A DNA stretch of 64,000 nucleotides. Origin: Streptomyces typhae. Lineage in GTDB: Bacteria > Actinomycetota > Actinomycetes > Streptomycetales > Streptomycetaceae. The notes below the pieces were generated by a model. The model was given only the letters and a program-made list of their open reading frames with translations. It had not been told where the DNA came from and searched no databases. Each line of letters begins with the position of its first letter. Position 1 is the stretch's first letter. Made by a program: the position numbers and the translations under genes. Shown piece after piece: positions 60,822 through 64,000 of this stretch. Location of the stretch: assembly GCF_009755605.1 (NCBI RefSeq), contig NZ_WPNZ01000007.1, positions 142,158 to 206,157 of the forward strand. The letters are read 5' to 3'.

Positions 60822-62243
60822 TCAGCCGAGCAGGACCACCTCGACCTCCGTGCCGGGCTCCACCGACGTCGTGGCCTCGGGGACGACGATCAGCGCGTCC
60901 GCCTGGGCGAGCGCGGCGACGAGGTGCGAGCCGGAGCCGCCGACCGGCGTGACCGTGCCCGCGTCGGCGTCGTGGCGCCCGCGCAGGAACTGGCGCCGCC
61001 CCGACGGCGAGGTCAGTGCCCCGTCGGCGGTCAGCCGCGCGCGGACGGTGGTCCTGTGCAGGTCGGAGAGGCCCATCAGGGCGCGCACGGCGGGCCGTAC
61101 GAAGATCTCGAAGGAGACGTACGAGGAGACGGGGTTGCCCGGCAGGGCGAGCAGCGGGGTGTGGTCGGGGCCGATGGCGCCGAAGCCCTGCGGCTTGCCG
61201 GGCTGCATGGCGAGCTTGCGGAAGTCCACGCCCCCGCCCGCGCCGAGCCCCTCGTCGTCGTCCGGGTCGCCGATCGAGTCGAGCGCCTCCTTGACGACGT
61301 CGTACGCCCCCACGCTGACGCCGCCCGTGGTGACCACCAGGTCGGCGCGGATCAGCTGGTCCTCGATGGTGGAGCGCAGGACCTCCACGTCGTCGGTGAC
61401 CGCGCCGACGCGGTAGGCGATCGCCCCGGCGTCGCGGGCGGCGGCGGTGAGGGCGAAGCTGTTGGAGTCGAAGATCTGGCCGGGGGCCAACTCCTCGCCC
61501 GGCTGGATCAGTTCGCTGCCGGTGGACAGGACGACCACGCGCGGGCGCGGGCGCACCTTGACCGTGCCCCGGCCGATCGCGGCGAGCAGGGCGATCTGTG
61601 GGGGGCCGAGGATGGTGCCCGCCGCCAGGGCGCGGTCACCGGCGCGGACGTCGCTGCCCCGGTCCCGCACGTGTGCCCGCGCCTCCGCGGGCCGGTACAC
61701 ACGGACCTCGCCGGAGGCGCCCTCGGGGGCCGTGCTGTGCGCCCGCATCCCGGCGGCGGGCCCCTCGCCGAGCCCGCCGTCGGTCCACTCCACGGGCACC
61801 ACGGCCTCGGCGCCGGGCGGCAGCGGGGCGCCGGTCATGATGCGGGCCGCCTCGCCCGCGCCGACCGTGGGCTGCTCGCCCTGGCCCGCGGCGACGTCCC
61901 CGATGACCGTGAGCACGGCGGGGAACTCCTCGCCCGCGCCCGCCACGTCGGCCACCCGGACCGCGTACCCGTCCATGGAGCTGTTGTCGAAGGGCGGCAG
62001 CGACACGGGCACCGTGACGTCCTCGACGAGGACGCAGCCCTGGGCGTCGAGCAGTTGCAGCACGATCGGTTCGAGCGGGCGGACGGTCGCGAGGATGTCG
62101 TCCAGATGCTCGTCCACCGACCACAGCCGGCCGGCGCCCGGGGACGCGTCGTGGCCGTGGTCCGGCGCGACGGGGGCGGTGGTGCCGTCCGGGGCCTCGG
62201 AGCCGTCCGTGGCGTGGTGCGTCGTCGTGCCGCTGCTGCTCAA
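60822..62243 (-). CDS. glp: MoeA/gephyrin-like protein, likely the division protein Glp
   Basis: A 473-residue MoeA-superfamily protein. Motifs are PPFDNSSMDGYAV (residues 83-95), GGVSVGAYD (307-315), KLAMQPGKP (343-351) and LPGNPVSS (367-374). MoeA inserts molybdate into adenylated molybdopterin. This copy lies in the galU-glp-(moaCB)-rimJ-sepX order in which the Corynebacterium homologue Glp binds FtsZ and the SepX-like GlpR. It may keep both roles, since active-site motifs are largely intact and moaC/moaB are linked. An N-terminal tail of about 40 residues is disordered. The TTG start (62243) lies 3 bases after the galU stop, with GAGGAG inside galU. Confidence 0.88.
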   Translation of the reverse strand: MSSSGTTTHHATDGSEAPDGTTAPVAPDHGHDASPGAGRLWSVDEHLDDILATVRPLEPIVLQLLDAQGCVLVEDVTVPVSLPPFDNSSMDGYAVRVADVAGAGEEFPAVLTVIGDVAAGQGEQPTVGAGEAARIMTGAPLPPGAEAVVPVEWTDGGLGEGPAAGMRAHSTAPEGASGEVRVYRPAEARAHVRDRGSDVRAGDRALAAGTILGPPQIALLAAIGRGTVKVRPRPRVVVLSTGSELIQPGEELAPGQIFDSNSFALTAAARDAGAIAYRVGAVTDDVEVLRSTIEDQLIRADLVVTTGGVSVGAYDVVKEALDSIGDPDDDEGLGAGGGVDFRKLAMQPGKPQGFGAIGPDHTPLLALPGNPVSSYVSFEIFVRPAVRALMGLSDLHRTTVRARLTADGALTSPSGRRQFLRGRHDADAGTVTPVGGSGSHLVAALAQADALIVVPEATTSVEPGTEVEVVLLG

Positions 62244-62246
62244 GTG

Positions 62247-63173
62247 CTACATCTCCTCGGTGACGTAACTGCGAAGCCAGGCCTTGAAGTCCGGGCCCAG
62301 GTCTTCACGTTCGCACGCGAGTCTGACAATGGCACGCAGATAGTCACCGCGGTCGCCGGTGTCATAGCGGCGGCCCTGGAAGACCACGCCGTGCACCGGG
62401 CCGCCGATCTTCCCCGCGGCGTCAGCCGCTGATTGGTACGTCGCGGCGAGTTGCTGGAGCGCGTCGGTGAGCTGGATCTCGCCGCCGCGGCCCGGCTCGG
62501 TCTTGCGCAGTATGTCGAAAATGTGCGGGTCCAGGACGTATCGGCCGATGATCGCATAGTTGCTGGGCGCGTCGGCGGGCTCCGGCTTCTCGACCAGACC
62601 GGTGACCTCCACCACGTCGCTGTCCCCCGTGGGCTTCACCGCCGCGCAGCCGTAGAGGTGGACCTGCTCGGGCGCGACCTCCATGAGCGCGACGACGCTG
62701 CCGCCGTGCTGCTCCTGGATCTCGACCATGCGCTGGAGCAGCGGGTCGCGCGGGTCGATCAGGTCGTCGCCGAGGAGGACGGCGAACGGCTCGCGACCGA
62801 CGTGGGGGGCGGCGCACAGGACCGCGTGACCGAGACCTCGGGGGTCGCCCTGGCGGACGTAGTGCATGGTCGCCAGGTCGCTGGACTCCTGGACCTTGGC
62901 GAGCCGGGACTCGTCGCCCTTCCTGGCGAGGGCCGACTCCAGCTCGTAGTTGCGGTCGAAGTGGTCCTCCAGGGGACGCTTGTTGCGTCCCGTGATCATG
63001 AGGACGTCGTTCAGGCCCGCGCCGACCGCCTCCTCGACCACGTACTGGATCGCCGGCTTGTCGACGACCGGCAGCATCTCCTTGGGCGTGGCCTTCGTGG
63101 CGGGCAGGAAGCGCGTGCCGAGACCCGCTGCTGGAATGACAGCCTTCGTGATCTTGGGGTGAGACTCAGTCAT
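62247..63173 (-). CDS. galU: UTP-glucose-1-phosphate uridylyltransferase
   Basis: It makes UDP-glucose from UTP and glucose 1-phosphate, supplying cell-envelope sugars and the galT reaction. The 308-residue nucleotidyltransferase has KAVIPAAGLGTRFLPATKATPKEMLPVVDKPAIQY at the N-terminus, LLGDDLI for metal binding and VEKP in the sugar site. ATG 63173 gives the family start MTESHPKITKAVIPAAG; GTG 63182 is possible. It is divergent from the cyclo-ligase gene and coupled to the glp gene downstream (3-base gap). Confidence 0.97.
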   Translation of the reverse strand: MTESHPKITKAVIPAAGLGTRFLPATKATPKEMLPVVDKPAIQYVVEEAVGAGLNDVLMITGRNKRPLEDHFDRNYELESALARKGDESRLAKVQESSDLATMHYVRQGDPRGLGHAVLCAAPHVGREPFAVLLGDDLIDPRDPLLQRMVEIQEQHGGSVVALMEVAPEQVHLYGCAAVKPTGDSDVVEVTGLVEKPEPADAPSNYAIIGRYVLDPHIFDILRKTEPGRGGEIQLTDALQQLAATYQSAADAAGKIGGPVHGVVFQGRRYDTGDRGDYLRAIVRLACEREDLGPDFKAWLRSYVTEEM

Positions 63174-63267
63174 GGGCGACACCCTAACCGGTGCCTATGT
63201 GAACAATCTGTGGCTTCGGAATATTGGCCCACATGTGAGCTCAATAGGAAGGATTTGTGAGTTGACC

Positions 63268-63891
63268 ATGGCGCAAACCGGCTCCGGCAAGGGAAACAAG
63301 CGCACGTTGCGGGGAGAGATCCTGGCGGTGAGACGCGGGTTGACGGCGGGTGACGCGCAGAAGGCCGCCGCCGCGCTCGCCGAGCACGCGCTCGAACTGT
63401 CCGAACTCTCCACCGCCCGCGCGGTCGCCGCCTATGTCTCCGTGGGCACCGAACCGGGCACGCACGCCCTCCTGGACGCCCTGCACGCGCGCGGGACCCG
63501 GGTCCTGCTGCCCGTCCTGCTCCCGGACAACGACCTGGACTGGGCGGCGTACGACGGGCCCGACTCCCTCGTCGAGGTGCAGCACCCCGGCCGCATGACC
63601 CTCCTGGAACCGGCGGGCGAACGGCTCGGCCCCGACGCGGTCCTGGAGGCGGACGCCGTGCTGCTCCCGGGACTCGCGGTGGACGAACGGGGGACGCGGC
63701 TCGGGCGCGGCGGCGGTTCCTACGACCGCGTGCTCACCCGTCTTGAGCGCGCGGCCGTGCCGTCCGCCCTCGTCGTGCTCCTGTACGACTCCGAAGTGGT
63801 CGCGCACGTCCCCGGAGAGGCGCACGACCGACCGGTGCACGCCGTGGTGACGCCGTCGGGCACGCGCCGCTTCGTCCGACACGGCGTCTGA
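63268..63891 (+). CDS. 5-formyltetrahydrofolate cyclo-ligase
   Basis: It converts 5-formyl-THF to 5,10-methenyl-THF with ATP. The 207-residue protein has LRGEILAVRRGLT, VAAYVSVGTEPGTHALLDAL and the ATP/folate motif LLPGLAVDERGTRLGRGGGSYDRVL (about residues 135-159). ATG 63268 is 14 bases after GGAAGGA, a long spacing; the in-frame TTG at 63262 has a spacing of 8 and may be the real start. The head-to-head pairing with galU is conserved in actinobacteria. Confidence 0.95.
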   Translation: MAQTGSGKGNKRTLRGEILAVRRGLTAGDAQKAAAALAEHALELSELSTARAVAAYVSVGTEPGTHALLDALHARGTRVLLPVLLPDNDLDWAAYDGPDSLVEVQHPGRMTLLEPAGERLGPDAVLEADAVLLPGLAVDERGTRLGRGGGSYDRVLTRLERAAVPSALVVLLYDSEVVAHVPGEAHDRPVHAVVTPSGTRRFVRHGV

Positions 63892-64000
63892 CACGACGTC
63901 AGCGTACGAAGAAGCGGAGGGGACCGCCCCGCGCGCGGGGGGGGGCCCACCCCGATTTTTACGATCCCCCCGCGCCAACCCCAACTTTGGTTTGTACACC

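Noticed and set aside
63892..64000. A further gene at the right edge
   Set aside because: Only 109 bases remain. They hold GC-rich hairpin sequence and an AT-richer end but no start codon with coding sequence.

Overview
This window is chromosomal DNA of a Streptomyces species. The GC content is very high and coding regions show strong third-position G/C. GTG starts and start/stop overlaps (ATGA, GTGA) are common. Diagnostic genes are present: an SsgA-like sporulation protein, RpfB, an actinobacterial protein O-mannosyltransferase, a SepX-like septal protein and a galTEK operon. As far as I recall, the gene order follows the core region of S. coelicolor around SCO3123 to SCO3183. I see no integrase, transposase, phage gene, rRNA or CRISPR array, so this is conserved core DNA with local insertions and repeats.

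Layout. 1-2.1 kb: prs (3' end), rplY and pth. 2.1-7 kb: ppc, then a fatty-acid desaturase coupled to a TetR gene. 7-10.6 kb: a G-rich repeat tract, a trans-aconitate methyltransferase, MarR, a LuxR-type response regulator and an acetyltransferase. 10.6-16.4 kb: the galT-galE-galK operon, divergent from a sodium:solute symporter and a small membrane protein. 16.4-21.3 kb: a response regulator whose receiver has lost its phosphorylation residues, then two tandem membrane-anchored beta-propeller paralogues. 21.3-28.6 kb: ABC-F ATPase, ispE, rsmA, rpfB, tatD and a zinc-ribbon protein. 28.8-35.2 kb: rsmI, the O-mannosyltransferase and two class B penicillin-binding proteins. 35.3-41.2 kb: a 41-residue small ORF coupled to an EamA transporter, a beta-lactamase-fold esterase, a CbiMN-Q-O metal importer and ssgE. 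41.3-48.4 kb: an MMPL exporter with its TetR, a tricorn protease and a small stress-type protein. 48.4-54.8 kb: a coupled Baeyer-Villiger monooxygenase / hydrolase / dehydrogenase operon with a divergent MerR gene, a Tat-exported protein and exonuclease III. 54.8-57.2 kb: acetyltransferase, azoreductase, a SigJ-like ECF sigma factor and tRNA-Ala(CGC). 57.3-63.9 kb: sepX, a RimJ-like acetyltransferase, moaB, moaC, a MoeA/gephyrin-like gene, galU and 5-formyltetrahydrofolate cyclo-ligase.

How the genes work together. The gal operon plus symporter forms a Leloir galactose uptake and catabolism unit. IspE, RpfB, Pmt, the PBPs, SsgE, GalU, SepX and the MoeA-like protein point to a region rich in cell-envelope and cell-division functions. 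The last block matches the conserved actinobacterial neighbourhood fthf cyclo-ligase - galU - glp - rimJ - glpR, in which the gephyrin-like Glp and its membrane receptor GlpR (the SepX homologue) act at the division septum. Here moaC and moaB sit inside that block.

Most useful leads: (1) the Glp/SepX reading of the MoeA-like gene; (2) a Nur-type operator in front of the CbiMN-Q-O transporter, which implies nickel rather than cobalt; (3) the degenerate receiver domain; (4) an apparent CTG start of the RimJ-like gene; (5) an 18-bp inverted repeat around the rplY -10 box; (6) two abutting identical-type palindromes before the desaturase operon; (7) repeat families in intergenic DNA and inside rsmA.
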